Source: GCA-003244245 sp050699635 | GTDB lineage: Bacteria; Actinomycetota; Actinomycetes; Mycobacteriales; Pseudonocardiaceae | DNA length: 64,000 bases | Assembly: GCA_050699635.1 (NCBI GenBank) | Contig: JBOHFK010000002.1 | Coordinates: 56,542 to 120,541 of the forward strand | Direction: 5' to 3' | Shown here: positions 8,675 to 17,079 of the stretch, piece by piece | Layout of the letters: each line of letters opens with the position of its first letter | Numbering within the stretch: the first letter of the stretch is position 1 | Program-made: the position numbers and the translations under genes | The notes under the pieces: generated by a model | What the model saw: the letters and a program-made list of their open reading frames with translations, nothing else | Database searches by the model: none | Told to the model about the DNA's origin: nothing

Positions 8675-9021
8675 CAGACCCCTCACCGATGCGGAAGCGA
8701 ACCTACGGCGAGCTTCGCTTCGAAGGCCCTATCGATGACGCGCGAGAGTCCGCCCGCAAGCCAACCCCCAACGGGACATCGACACCCGGCAGCAGCCCGA
8801 CCGGCTGGGCCCGGTTCTCCGAAAGTGTGACCTTCAGAGGTCTACGGCGCTGAATCTTCGCCGGTAGTTGGCGGTCGGCACCTCCAGAAGGCTGACAGCA
8901 GCTATTGCCGACCAGCCTTCCCGGCGCATCACCTCGTGAGTAGGAGTTTCACGCAGACCTGGTGTCGCCGAGTTCGACAGCCGTCGCCGGGGTGAACCGC
9001 CGAGTTGACGCTGGAGGAGCG
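8675..9021. other. Intergenic region, no gene recognised
   Basis: About 350 bp between the MerR gene and the small HTH gene. I see no RNA gene, repeat or domain-bearing frame. It presumably holds 3' signals of both flanking genes, which converge here. Confidence 0.4.
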
Positions 9022-9231
9022 CTACTTCTTCTTGGTACGGGTGGCGCCGCCCCGGCCACGCAGCGTCACACCGGACTCCGAGAGCACCCGATGGACGAAG
9101 CCGTACGACCGTCCGGTCGACTCAGCGAGCGCCCGGATGCTGGCGCCCTTCTCGTACTTCTTCTTCAGCTCCGATGCAAGCTTGTCCCGTGCCACACCGG
9201 TGATCCGGCTGCCTTTTTTCAGGTCGGACAC
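9022..9231 (-). CDS. Small helix-turn-helix protein
   Basis: 69-residue basic protein from GTG at 9231. The central HTH is KYEKGASIRALAESTGRSYG followed by FVHRVLSESGVTLRGRGG, with a Lys-rich tail. Length and sequence fit the small, highly conserved HTH proteins of actinobacteria of unknown target. It lies just downstream of the ABC-F gene, on the same strand with about 210 bp between them. Confidence 0.8.
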   Translation of the reverse strand: MSDLKKGSRITGVARDKLASELKKKYEKGASIRALAESTGRSYGFVHRVLSESGVTLRGRGGATRTKKK

Positions 9232-9443
9232 CTCGAAACGCCTTTCTTCCGACGCCAGAAGAGCCGGTCACGGCCCTTGCGGCAATGATCGACCACGTTA
9301 GCGATCTCCGCTAGACGATCTCCGGGTTGATCTGTGAGCGGTACCCGCAGCGGGCCCAGATGCGCAATATAGCGGCAAAAGCGACAAAACGGTTCGAATG
9401 CGTGCGGTCCCTCGAGCACTGTGTGTGAGCGGACGGTAGCCGA

Positions 9444-11069
9444 TCAGGCGAGCTGGACCAGATCGAGGTAGTCCGCGCTCCAGTGGTCCTCGGTGCCCTC
9501 CGGCAACACGATTACTCGTTCCGGACCGAGCGCCAGCACTGCTCCAGGGTCGTGCGTCACGAGCACCACGGCGCCCGCGTAGTGGCGCAGCGCATCGAGG
9601 ACCCGTTCCCGCGACACCGGGTCGAGGTTGTTGGTCGGCTCATCCAGCAGCAGCACGTTGGCCGCGGACGACACCAATGCGGCCAACGCCAGCCGGGTCT
9701 TTTCTCCCCCCGACAGAGTGCTTGCCGACTGGTCCAGTTGCTCGCCGCGGAACAGGAAGGCGCCAAGCAGGGTGCGTAGCTGCTGTTCGGGGGCATCCGG
9801 CGAGGCATGCCGGAGGTTCTCCCACACGGTGGCATCGAGATCCAGCGTGTCGTGCTCCTGGGCGAAGTACCCCACTCGCAGGCCGTGCCCGGGCTCGACC
9901 TGCCCGGTATCAGGAGTCTCCATGCCACCCAGCAGGCGGAGCAGAGTGGTTTTTCCGGCGCCATTGAGCCCGAGGATCACCACCCTGGCGCCCCGGTCGA
10001 CCGCGAGGTCCACCCCGCTGAACACCTCCACGGAGCCGTAGGACTTGCCCAGCCCGCTGGCGGTCAGCGGGGTCCGCCCGCAGGCAGCGGGCTGCGGGAA
10101 GCGGATCTTGGCCACCCGCTCGGCGCGTTGCTCGGTCTCCGCGCCGGCCAGCAACCTGGCGGCCCGTCGCTGCATGTTCTGCGCGGCGACGGCCTTGGTG
10201 GCCTTGGCCCGCATCCGGTCGGCCTGCGCCATCAGGGCGGTGGCCTTCTTCTCCGCGTTGGCCCGTTCCCGGCGCCGCCGCTTCTCGTCAGCCGCCCGGG
10301 CGTCCAGATAGCGCTGCCAACCCAGGTTGTAGACGTCGACCTCGCCGCGGATCGCGTCGAGGAACCAGACCTTGTTCACCACCGCGGCAAGCAGCTCGGT
10401 GTCGTGGCTGATCACGACCAGACCGCCATCGTGGGCGGTGAGGAAGTCCCGCAACCAAGTGACCGAATCGGCGTCGAGGTGATTGGTCGGCTCGTCGAGC
10501 AGCAGCGTGGTGTTCGAGCGGCCACCCGAGCCGTCCGAGGCGCCGAACAGGATCCGAGCCAGCTCGACCCGGCGGCGCTGACCGCCGGAGAGCGTGCTCA
10601 GCGGCTGCGCCAGCACCCGGTCAGGTAGCCCCAGGCTGGCGCAGATCCGCGCCGCGTCGCTCTCGGCGGCGTAGCCTCCCAACGCGGCGAACCGGTCTTC
10701 CAGGTGGCTGTAGCGGCGCACGGCCCGGTTCTGCTCGTCGCGGTCAACCAGCTCCGCCATCTCTGACTGAGATTTCTCCATCTCATGCAGCAGCTGATCG
10801 AGGCCACGAGCCGACAGCACCCGGTCCCGGGCCGAGATCGACAGGTCGCCCTCGCGGGGATCCTGGGGCAGGTAGCCCAGTTCCCCGCTACGGCGGAGCT
10901 GGCCCCCGTAGGGCAGCGACTGGCCGGCCAGCACTCGCAGCGTGCTCGTCTTCCCGGCGCCGTTGCGCCCGACCAGGCCGATCCGGTCACCTGGCTGCAC
11001 CCGCAGGGCGGCGCCGGACAGCAGGATCCGGGACCCAGCGCGCAGTTCAAGGTCAGTGGCTGTGATCAC
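9444..11069 (-). CDS. ABC-F family ATP-binding protein
   Basis: Soluble tandem ATPase, about 541 residues, no membrane segment. Members act on the ribosome as translation or antibiotic-protection factors. First domain: GRNGAGKTST, LSGGQRRRVELARIL, LLLDEPTNHLD. The linker is Lys/Arg-rich (RRRRERANAEKKATALMAQA). Second domain: GLNGAGKTTLLRLLGG, LSGGEKTRLALAAL, LLLDEPTNNLD. I chose GTG 11069 because VITATDLELRAGSRIL is the usual N-terminus; the frame stays open to 11147. Confidence 0.92.
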   Translation of the reverse strand: MITATDLELRAGSRILLSGAALRVQPGDRIGLVGRNGAGKTSTLRVLAGQSLPYGGQLRRSGELGYLPQDPREGDLSISARDRVLSARGLDQLLHEMEKSQSEMAELVDRDEQNRAVRRYSHLEDRFAALGGYAAESDAARICASLGLPDRVLAQPLSTLSGGQRRRVELARILFGASDGSGGRSNTTLLLDEPTNHLDADSVTWLRDFLTAHDGGLVVISHDTELLAAVVNKVWFLDAIRGEVDVYNLGWQRYLDARAADEKRRRRERANAEKKATALMAQADRMRAKATKAVAAQNMQRRAARLLAGAETEQRAERVAKIRFPQPAACGRTPLTASGLGKSYGSVEVFSGVDLAVDRGARVVILGLNGAGKTTLLRLLGGMETPDTGQVEPGHGLRVGYFAQEHDTLDLDATVWENLRHASPDAPEQQLRTLLGAFLFRGEQLDQSASTLSGGEKTRLALAALVSSAANVLLLDEPTNNLDPVSRERVLDALRHYAGAVVLVTHDPGAVLALGPERVIVLPEGTEDHWSADYLDLVQLA

Positions 11070-11262
11070 GGTGAAGAGACTCCCAAGGTGGTCGCCGGCA
11101 GGGATAAGTTCCCCAGGCGCCGCAGCGCGCGGGGGCCAGCAGCACATCAGCTTGTCGCGACCACGAAACCCATACTACTGGCGCCCGCACCTCGATTAGG
11201 AGCACGGGACGCTCGCGGTGGCCCGGCATGCGCCGGGGACGATCATCGCGGGCCGATGGTGA

Positions 11263-11967
11263 TCAACAGGTCGGCTCTGGTGACGTCGTATGCAACCTCA
11301 ACTCGACCTCTACGCAACGGACTCGGTGGGCGGCCTCGTCGAGCACTGCCCGGCGTGGTTCGGGGATGTCCAGCACCCGCGGCTCAGCGCGCTGCAATAG
11401 CGCGGCCAACCGCGGATCGGCGGCGAGGGTGCGCAGCGCCGCGACGTCCCCACCGAGGATCACAGCGTCCAGCTCCGCAGCACGGGGCAGCAGCACCCGC
11501 GCCGCGGTGTCCGCCGCCGCGCGCAGCGCCACGCGTGCTTGGCCCTCTCGCCGCCGCGCGAAACGCTGCTGCGACTGCCCGCCCGCCGCGGAACGACCGT
11601 GCACCAGGCGACTGCCGGTACTGGAGGTCAGCACCACCCCGGCACGGGCCACTCCGACGCTGTATCCGCCCAAACGGACCAGGACCAGCCCGATCGTGCG
11701 TGGCACCAGCAGATGGTCGATCAGGTCGTCCACGGCGAGGCCAGCTCGTTGCCCGGCTGGTGCCACCAGTCTGCCAAAGGGTACGGGGATCGACACCGTT
11801 GCGCCGTCACCAGCCGTCACATCCACCCGCTGCGGTGTGACCTTCGTAATCAGCGCACCGCCATGCCCGGCGGCGAATCGCTCCAAGAACCCCGCCAACC
11901 GCTCGGGCTCCACTTCCACGGCGTGCCCACCGCCAGCAAGCTCCCGGGTCCGGCTCACCCACGGCAC
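11263..11967 (-). CDS. acVLRF1-type release-factor-like peptidyl-tRNA hydrolase
   Basis: 234 residues from GTG at 11967. The sequence fits the actinobacterial VLRF1 clade of eRF1-like proteins. It has a GGxSQ-type loop, GRSAAGGQSQQRFARRREGQ, where the Gln-bearing loop would reach the peptidyl-tRNA ester. A C-terminal domain includes VLLPRAAELDAVILGGD. Expected role: freeing nascent chains from stalled ribosomal complexes. Before insertion of the mobile element this gene lay a few tens of bases downstream of the hypothetical gene now at 25685-26062, on the same strand. Confidence 0.8.
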   Translation of the reverse strand: MPWVSRTRELAGGGHAVEVEPERLAGFLERFAAGHGGALITKVTPQRVDVTAGDGATVSIPVPFGRLVAPAGQRAGLAVDDLIDHLLVPRTIGLVLVRLGGYSVGVARAGVVLTSSTGSRLVHGRSAAGGQSQQRFARRREGQARVALRAAADTAARVLLPRAAELDAVILGGDVAALRTLAADPRLAALLQRAEPRVLDIPEPRRAVLDEAAHRVRCVEVELRLHTTSPEPTC

Positions 11968-11978
11968 GCTAGCGCGTG

Positions 11979-12029
11979 CCTGTGAGTGGCGTTACGTGCT
12001 ATAGCTAACCGTCATTTTGTTACCTATAC
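11979..12029. other. attL hybrid site of the integrated element
   Basis: Chromosomal arm CCTGTGAGTGGCG at 11979-11991, crossover core GCTATAGCT at 11998-12006, element arm ATTTTGTTACCTATAC at 12014-12029. The chromosomal arm is the exact inverse of 25747-25759, and the element arm is the inverse (one mismatch) of 25709-25724. The original stop (TAA on minus) of the disrupted host gene is at 11992-11994. Confidence 0.85.
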
Positions 12030-12275
12030 GTTACCTGGGGTGTCGTGCTGCCACGTTTGCACGTGCGGGTTCGGGCGGGTGTCGGTGGGTGTCTTGGATG
12101 GCATGGTTGTCGATCTTTAGTGGTGCTGTGGTGGTGGTGGTGATTTCGGTGGCGGTAGGGGCGGTAGGGTCGGCGCAGATGACATCCCAGCATGCACCCG
12201 GCGGGTGCGAACCTCCATGCCAAAAGAGAACGTAGAGTCGGCGCAGCATGACGGTATCGAGGGTGAACAAGGTCG

Positions 12276-12503
12276 GTGGCCAGCAGCCCCGCACGTTCAC
12301 CCACCGAGCGGGCCGCCCGCGCCGTGGCCGAGGTTTCAGGCCGGCACATCGGACAGCCTGTGGCCACCCCGCCGACAAAGTTGAGTAAGCCCGGCTCCTG
12401 CACCTCCAGGGCAACAGCCTTGGCCAGATCGCGGCCAAGACCGGGTATCCCCAAAACCTCGCTGCACTGCTACCTCGGCCGAACCACGCAGTCAGTGCGC
12501 TGA
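12276..12503 (+). pseudogene. Possible resolvase C-terminal HTH relic
   Basis: One frame gives LLHLQGNSLGQIAAKTG and, after a one-base shift, IPKTSLHCYLGRTTQ. Together they resemble the C-terminal HTH of small serine recombinases (pattern SLGQIAAKTGIPKTSLHRYL). Upstream, SGRHIGQPVATPPTKL resembles the linker. No catalytic domain is present and a stop interrupts the piece. The rest of 12030-12523 holds nothing I recognise. Confidence 0.4.
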
Positions 12504-12523
12504 CCTCAATGGACGGGAGTCCC

Positions 12524-13114
12524 ATGGAAATCAACCACCACCAGCAGCTCGACGAGATCTTGGCCGACTTCTCCGCTCTCGGCCGGGCCACCTACCTGGA
12601 CGATCCGATCCTGGGCTTCGGCCACGCCGCCACCGGACAAGACGACCTGGGCATACCCCAGTTCAGTCCAGAACTGCCGCAGGTTCCCGTCGCCTTGGTC
12701 GAACGTCACCAAGCGTTGCAGACCCACCCAGACAACGACTCGCCGCAGCAGGAAGTCTGGACCGAACACGCGCTGTCGCAAGGGATGCGGCGCATCGGCC
12801 ACGGAGTGCATCAGTTGCCCAACCTGGACGGGTGGCTGATCGCGGAATGGCCGCGCGACGGCGGCGGACTCCAACTCCAACAACCCGACAGCAACCTGTT
12901 CGTGTACGCGCTGTGCGACCTCGACCCGACATGGATCGCCGCAGCCCAGCACTACCACTGGGTGCTGGTGCTGCACGGCCCGCGCCTCGGCCTGCGTGTC
13001 CCACCCGACCTGGCCGACGCCAAGTCCCAGCGCACGACCGAACTGGCCACCGCTCGAAAAGAAGGGCTGGTCACCGGCGGACTCATGCAATGGGGACAAG
13101 TCCGAACACCATGA
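12524..13114 (+). CDS. Hypothetical protein of the element
   Basis: 196 residues, not recognised. The composition is that of a folded soluble protein (for example LDGWLIAEWPRDGGGLQLQQ and LDPTWIAAAQHYHWVLVL), with no signal peptide or membrane helix. ATG 12524 is preferred over ATG 12509 because GGGAG lies just upstream of it. It is the first gene after attL and is followed directly by the hexanucleotide array. A frame on the other strand is open through the same region only because the array encodes Asn-Gly repeats. Confidence 0.6.
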   Translation: MEINHHQQLDEILADFSALGRATYLDDPILGFGHAATGQDDLGIPQFSPELPQVPVALVERHQALQTHPDNDSPQQEVWTEHALSQGMRRIGHGVHQLPNLDGWLIAEWPRDGGGLQLQQPDSNLFVYALCDLDPTWIAAAQHYHWVLVLHGPRLGLRVPPDLADAKSQRTTELATARKEGLVTGGLMQWGQVRTP

Positions 13115-13140
13115 TCTGTACCAACACGACGTCCCAAACC

Positions 13141-13246
13141 CGTTCCCGTTCCCGTTCCCGTTCCCGTTCCCGTTCCCGTTCCCGTTCCCGTTCCCGTTCC
13201 CGTTCCCGTTCCCGTTCCCGTTCCCGTTCCCGTTCCCGTTCCCGTT
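13141..13246. repeat. (CGTTCC)n hexanucleotide tandem array
   Basis: Seventeen perfect CGTTCC units at 13141-13242, then a partial unit ending where CGTTGG breaks the pattern. It lies between the hypothetical gene ending at 13114 and the GNAT gene ending at 13368, so it seems non-coding. Units of six keep any frame. Length polymorphism is likely. Confidence 0.97.
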
Positions 13247-13367
13247 GGCGTCGTCGGCATCATGCGACGGTCGTCTACCGCGGAAGATTCCCGCCACCTC
13301 TGAAGACGACCAACGACATTATCGACGACGTGAGCTGAGGTCCGAAACGGGTTGGTGTAAGAGTCCC

Positions 13368-13928
13368 TTACGGCGGTGGACTGGTGCACTGTCGCGTTGA
13401 TTGGTGTCCTGCCTTTGTTGTGGCTCTGACTTCTCGTTCGAAGAGTGCGGCGCTGGGTGTCCAGTGGCCGGGGACTGTGCGGACGTGCCGGAATCCTTGG
13501 GAGCGGTAGTATCGGTGGAGTCCCTCGTTCGTGGTCCACGCGTCTAGTATGAGCCGAACGCGGCTGTTCCGCTGGGCTAGGTGTACAGCGTGGTCGATGA
13601 GTTTGCTACCGACGTCACGACCGGCTGCCGTCCGGTCGATAATCATCCGGTGGATCACGTAGGCGCCGTGTAGTTCCTCTGGTTTCCATAAGCCAGCGTC
13701 GGCGGTGGAGTCGACCGCGATTGTCCCGAGGGGCGTGCCGTCGTCGTCTTCCGCGATCCATGTTTCGCCGGCTGTTATTGAGTCACTAACTCGCTGCTCG
13801 AAGGAGTCACGCGTCAATCCTGCATCGCTCCATTGATCACTTCCGATGGCGGCGAGCCAGGTGGCGGCTTCTTGCCTCCACCGCATGATAGTTGGCAGGT
13901 CACTCTGCCGGGCCCGCCTTATTCTCAT
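13368..13928 (-). CDS. GNAT-family N-acetyltransferase
   Basis: 186 residues. The acetyl-CoA fold is visible: MRIRRARQSDLPTIMRW (beta1), TWIAEDDDGTPLGTIAV, the core YVIHRMIIDRTAAGRDVGSK with a diverged pyrophosphate loop, and a C-terminal YYRSQGFRHVR. The substrate is unknown. The ATG overlaps the stop of the GntR gene (ATGA), so regulator and enzyme are one transcription unit. It is cargo of the integrated element. Confidence 0.85.
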   Translation of the reverse strand: MRIRRARQSDLPTIMRWRQEAATWLAAIGSDQWSDAGLTRDSFEQRVSDSITAGETWIAEDDDGTPLGTIAVDSTADAGLWKPEELHGAYVIHRMIIDRTAAGRDVGSKLIDHAVHLAQRNSRVRLILDAWTTNEGLHRYYRSQGFRHVRTVPGHWTPSAALFEREVRATTKAGHQSTRQCTSPPP

Positions 13929-14713
13929 GTTTCAGGCGCGGGGTCGCGGCTTCCCGTCACGTGTGTGATGACGTTTCGGTCGGCGGGCAGGATTTCCACC
14001 GTGTACCGTATTGGCTGGCCTCTTGACCAGCCGAGGCGACGGTAGATGAGAACGGATACTCCGGACGCAAGCTCGAACCTGCGCCGTTCCTCATCGTTTG
14101 CTGGTCTGCTGGATATTTCGTGATCTAACCGCTCCTCGGTGACGCCGCGGGCGGCCATGCGGCGCACAGTTCCTTCGGGCACGTCGTGCGGGGTATTGAG
14201 ACCACACTTCTCTGCGATGGGGTACGGATAATAGGACACTTGTTCGGACCAGGGAATCTCATCGACATGGCGTGTGCATTCGCGGACTACGACCAGATCG
14301 TTGACCTCGACTCGCAGTCGCGACGCGACACCGGTGGTCGCCGGCTCGATCCGGAAGCGGAAGTCTTGGCTTGGCTGACGGCCTGATCGCTTGACGACGG
14401 AGAACCAGGTGTCGGTGAGGCCGGGTTCATCGTCGCGGCGGTGCGGGTCCTCGGCGTCGGCGTTGTACTCCAACATCGGCAGCCGCCGGACGTAGGTGCC
14501 GCTGCGTCCGCGGGTCTCGATCAAGCCTTCCGCGGCCAACTCGCGCAGCGCCTGGCGGATGGTGCCCCGGCTCACCTGGAAGTGGCTGCCCAGCTCTGGT
14601 TCGGTCGGAAGCTGCGCACCGTCAGCTAGCTGGACGTTCAGGAGAGTCTGCTCGCGCAGGATGGCCTCCCGGATGTCGTCTGCGACCTCACGGTACCTGG
14701 GTGCCTGCGCCAC
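13925..14713 (-). CDS. GntR/HutC-family regulator with UTRA domain
   Basis: 262 residues. N-terminal winged HTH: RYREVADDIREAIL, then LPTEPELGSHFQVSRGTIRQ and ALRELAAEGLIETRGRSGTY. The C-terminal UTRA domain has RRMAARGVTEERLDHEISSR and LIYRRLGWSRGQPIRYTVEI. It probably represses itself with the GNAT gene, and perhaps the divergent gene at 14872, through GTCTAGAC sites in between. Start is GTG 14713. Confidence 0.9.
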   Translation of the reverse strand: MAQAPRYREVADDIREAILREQTLLNVQLADGAQLPTEPELGSHFQVSRGTIRQALRELAAEGLIETRGRSGTYVRRLPMLEYNADAEDPHRRDDEPGLTDTWFSVVKRSGRQPSQDFRFRIEPATTGVASRLRVEVNDLVVVRECTRHVDEIPWSEQVSYYPYPIAEKCGLNTPHDVPEGTVRRMAARGVTEERLDHEISSRPANDEERRRFELASGVSVLIYRRLGWSRGQPIRYTVEILPADRNVITHVTGSRDPAPET

Positions 14714-14733
14714 CTGGTCACTCTCCCTGTTCC

Positions 14734-14831
14734 GCAGCGTCTAGACGAATCTTACGCATCAGTCCTTGACGCCGGCAGCCCGCCACGCCTAGTCTAATAC
14801 GTACAGACGAAATAAATAGTCTAGACGCTGC
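14734..14831. promoter_or_regulatory. Divergent regulatory region with paired GTCTAGAC operators
   Basis: GCAGCGTCTAGAC at 14734-14746 and its exact inverse GTCTAGACGCTGC at 14819-14831. Each contains GTCTAGAC, the core known for HutC-type regulators such as NagR/DasR. A half-site pair GTCT...AGAC lies between at 14792-14808. The two main sites start 85 bp apart, which could allow looping over both promoters. Confidence 0.65.
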
Positions 14832-14871
14832 CGGGTCCGCTGCGGGCTCGCGCCGCACGAGGAGATAGCCG

Positions 14872-15393
14872 ATGAGCCCGAACGACCCACTGCGTGAGGT
14901 GTTGCGTGGTGTTCTTTGTGCTGCGGTGGAGTCGGGGCCGGGTGCTGTGGGTGGGGTGGGCTCGCTCCAGTGTCGGGTGTTCGCGACGCTGTATGCCCTG
15001 CTGGGCGCTCACCCGGTGGATCGGCGGGGCCGGTGCTGGTCGTGTCGGCGGCCGAGGGCGGTGCTCGGATTCCGTCGTCGGCACTGCCGGGTGCGCGGCG
15101 AGGCGAGGGTCTGGCTCCAGCATCCCGAGTGGTTCCTGCGTTCCCGGTTGATCAGCGAGTTGGGGCTGACCGATCTGCTACCCGCGCAGGGCAGTGCGAA
15201 CCCTACGGCAGCCGGCGACGTGGGGGACGACACCGACGTGGTCGACCCCAGCGACCCCCGGAGTGAGCGATTTCAGACCCCGGCCGTCTCGCCCCCGCTT
15301 GCTCCCCGCAGGTTCCCGAGGGCGGGACGGCCGGACCCCGCTCCACGATGCATCCCTAGCAGGTCGCCGGTGATCACCGTAGGCATCCCCTAG
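14872..15393 (+). CDS. Conserved hypothetical with Cys-rich motif
   Basis: 173 residues. The first ~100 look folded (MSPNDPLREVLRGVLCAAVE, LQCRVFATLYALLGAHPVDR). A zinc-knuckle-like segment CWSCRRPRAVLGFRRRHCRV follows, then WLQHPEWFLRSRLISELG. The tail is Pro/Arg-rich and disordered. I recall this type of protein only from Pseudonocardiales regulatory or mobile clusters and know no function. It is divergent from the GntR gene and shares the operator region. Confidence 0.65.
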   Translation: MSPNDPLREVLRGVLCAAVESGPGAVGGVGSLQCRVFATLYALLGAHPVDRRGRCWSCRRPRAVLGFRRRHCRVRGEARVWLQHPEWFLRSRLISELGLTDLLPAQGSANPTAAGDVGDDTDVVDPSDPRSERFQTPAVSPPLAPRRFPRAGRPDPAPRCIPSRSPVITVGIP

Positions 15394-15516
15394 CTAGGTG
15401 ACACCGGCCCCGTAGATCGCCGGCTGGCTGCCGGTTGAGTCAGCGCCCCCCGCCGCTGGGGTCCCGGCAGCCAGCCGGCCACCACCAACCACACCCGCGT
15501 GAAGTGGAGGTACCCC

Positions 15517-15789
15517 ATGCCCGCTGCCACACCGCGACCGGTCGCTGACCGGTGGGGCGATGTCGAGGGCAGCCACATTTCCCTCTTCAGCCTGGTCGAG
15601 CAGGTCGCCGACAGCGCGCCACGGGGGCTGCTGCCCTCGCGACTGCACCAGCAAGGTCAGGTCGTCGGCACGGGCGTCGATTCGGTCTACGTGCGTTTCG
15701 CGGGCAACGAGGTGGTCAGCCTGTCCCCCCGTCTGCTGCGCCTGCTCGCCGAGGCGCCAGGTGGCGCGGCGCATCGCGAGCGGCCGTGA
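15517..15789 (+). CDS. Small conserved hypothetical protein
   Basis: 90 residues from ATG 15517, with GGAGG upstream. It reads RPVADRWGDVEGSHISLFSL, then VEQVADSAPRGLLPSRLHQQ and YVRFAGNEVVSLSPRLLRLL. Not recognised; no signal peptide or membrane segment. Its stop overlaps the next start (TGATG), so it is in one operon with 15789-16520. Confidence 0.6.
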   Translation: MPAATPRPVADRWGDVEGSHISLFSLVEQVADSAPRGLLPSRLHQQGQVVGTGVDSVYVRFAGNEVVSLSPRLLRLLAEAPGGAAHRERP

Positions 15790-16520
15790 TGAGCGCGGGC
15801 AACGGTCACCGGACCGCTGGTGCTATGGCGGTGACCGGTTCCCGGGCGGTGGTGTTGGTGCGGTATCGCCCGGGTGTGGTCGGGGAAACCGCGCGCAGCG
15901 TGCATCTTGTGTCAGCACACCCGGGAGCGCAGACGGATGTGGCCGGGGTGGCGTTATGTGGGGCGCTGCTGCGCCCGGAGTTGGTGGAGACCGTCACGCC
16001 CGGTCAGGGCATGCCCTGCTTGCTGTGCGTGTTCAGCCAGGCCAGCGCGACTCTGCCCCCGGTGCCCGACCTGCGCTCCGGGACGGTGGATGGCACCGTC
16101 GCGGACCGGGGGTCGCGGGCGGCTGCGGTGACCTACCGGGAGTGGGGGTGGCCGGTGACCCGGCGTGGCCACCAGGTGTGGCTGACTCTGGACCCCGATC
16201 TGGTGGCGCTGGTCATGCCCGTGGGTCTGTCTGCTCGGGTGGGCACGATCCTGCGCCAGCGGCGCTGCCCTCCGCTGGTGCTAGCTCATCCCGACGCCCC
16301 TGAGCACCACGTGATGCTGGCCGGGGAGCGATATGGCGTGGCGCTGGCCTGGCCGGCAGGCATGCACCGCAGCACCGGCACCTTTCCGCTGCCACCCACC
16401 AAGACCGCCAACGGGCCGGTGACCTGGGTGCAGCCACCCGAGGCGGACGCCTTGCGGCTGTGTCGCGAGATCGACGTGTTCGCCGCGCTGCGAACCGCGC
16501 TGCGCGATCCACCCACCTAA
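15789..16520 (+). CDS. Conserved hypothetical of the element, two-part protein
   Basis: 243 residues. The N-terminal part has a possible metal site (ALCGALL, then PCLLCV). The C-terminal part begins YREWGWPVTRRGHQVWLTLD and contains VLAHPDAPEHHVMLAGERYG, LPPTKTANGPVTWVQPP and LCREIDVFAALRTAL. It vaguely recalls the N-terminal region of primase-polymerase-linked proteins of such elements. I see no DxD catalytic motif and do not call it a primase. It overlaps the upstream stop by one base. Confidence 0.6.
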   Translation: MSAGNGHRTAGAMAVTGSRAVVLVRYRPGVVGETARSVHLVSAHPGAQTDVAGVALCGALLRPELVETVTPGQGMPCLLCVFSQASATLPPVPDLRSGTVDGTVADRGSRAAAVTYREWGWPVTRRGHQVWLTLDPDLVALVMPVGLSARVGTILRQRRCPPLVLAHPDAPEHHVMLAGERYGVALAWPAGMHRSTGTFPLPPTKTANGPVTWVQPPEADALRLCREIDVFAALRTALRDPPT

Positions 16521-16680
16521 AGAGCAGGGCCGGGCCACCCCCACCTTGAGACGGAATGGGTGGCCCGGCTGGGAACCCCGCGAGGAGGCCCCGATGCCGG
16601 ATGGTATCGGGGTCGTTGCGCTGCGCCGCACGGGCGCGGACCGCCAGCGGCTCCGGTCAGGACCTGACAGGAGTAAGCGA

Positions 16681-16968
16681 ATGGCTGGGAGTGTGATCTT
16701 TCGGCTGGTGGCGCCCGGTGAGGCGGCCGGGATCGTCGCCGCGCACGACAGAGCGGTCGCCCTGGCACAGCAGGTCCGGGCGCTGCTGGCCTTGGCCGGG
16801 CTGGACACCGGCTCGGTGCTGGTAGTGCCCAGCCTGACCGAGGAAGGTGAGCCGGTGGTGTACCTGAGCACCCTCACCGACCCCGCCCGGCGGCATCTGG
16901 CACAAATCCTGCCCGGCACTCTCCGGCCACCCCCCGATGATCGAGGCGGTGGACAACACGCCGCCTAA
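16681..16968 (+). CDS. Small hypothetical protein
   Basis: 95 residues from ATG 16681, preceded by CAGGAG at a good distance. It reads IFRLVAPGEAAGIVAAHDRA, LLALAGLDTGSVLVVPSLTE and VYLSTLTDPARRHLAQIL, a compact alpha/beta-looking protein. Not recognised. It is the last of a plus-strand run starting at 14872. Confidence 0.55.
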   Translation: MAGSVIFRLVAPGEAAGIVAAHDRAVALAQQVRALLALAGLDTGSVLVVPSLTEEGEPVVYLSTLTDPARRHLAQILPGTLRPPPDDRGGGQHAA

Positions 16969-17079
16969 CTGAACTGGATAGGGGGTCTCTCGCGCTCCTA
17001 CGCCTGGAACTCCCGACCTGGGCCCAGGAGCGCGGTGCCGACGCGCCGCGCCAGCCGCAGCCGCGGTGGCGTAAGGAGT

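Noticed and set aside
12506..13297. Long minus-strand frame with Asn-Gly repeats
   Set aside because: It is open only because it crosses the CGTTCC array; the plus-strand gene at 12524 has a better start and protein-like composition.
12996..13400. Plus-strand frame encoding (Phe-Pro)n
   Set aside because: Hexanucleotide array read in a neutral frame; no ribosome site and no homologous flanks.
15789..16520. Primase-polymerase / replication initiator
   Set aside because: Some resemblance in the C-terminal half, but no catalytic acidic motif is visible.
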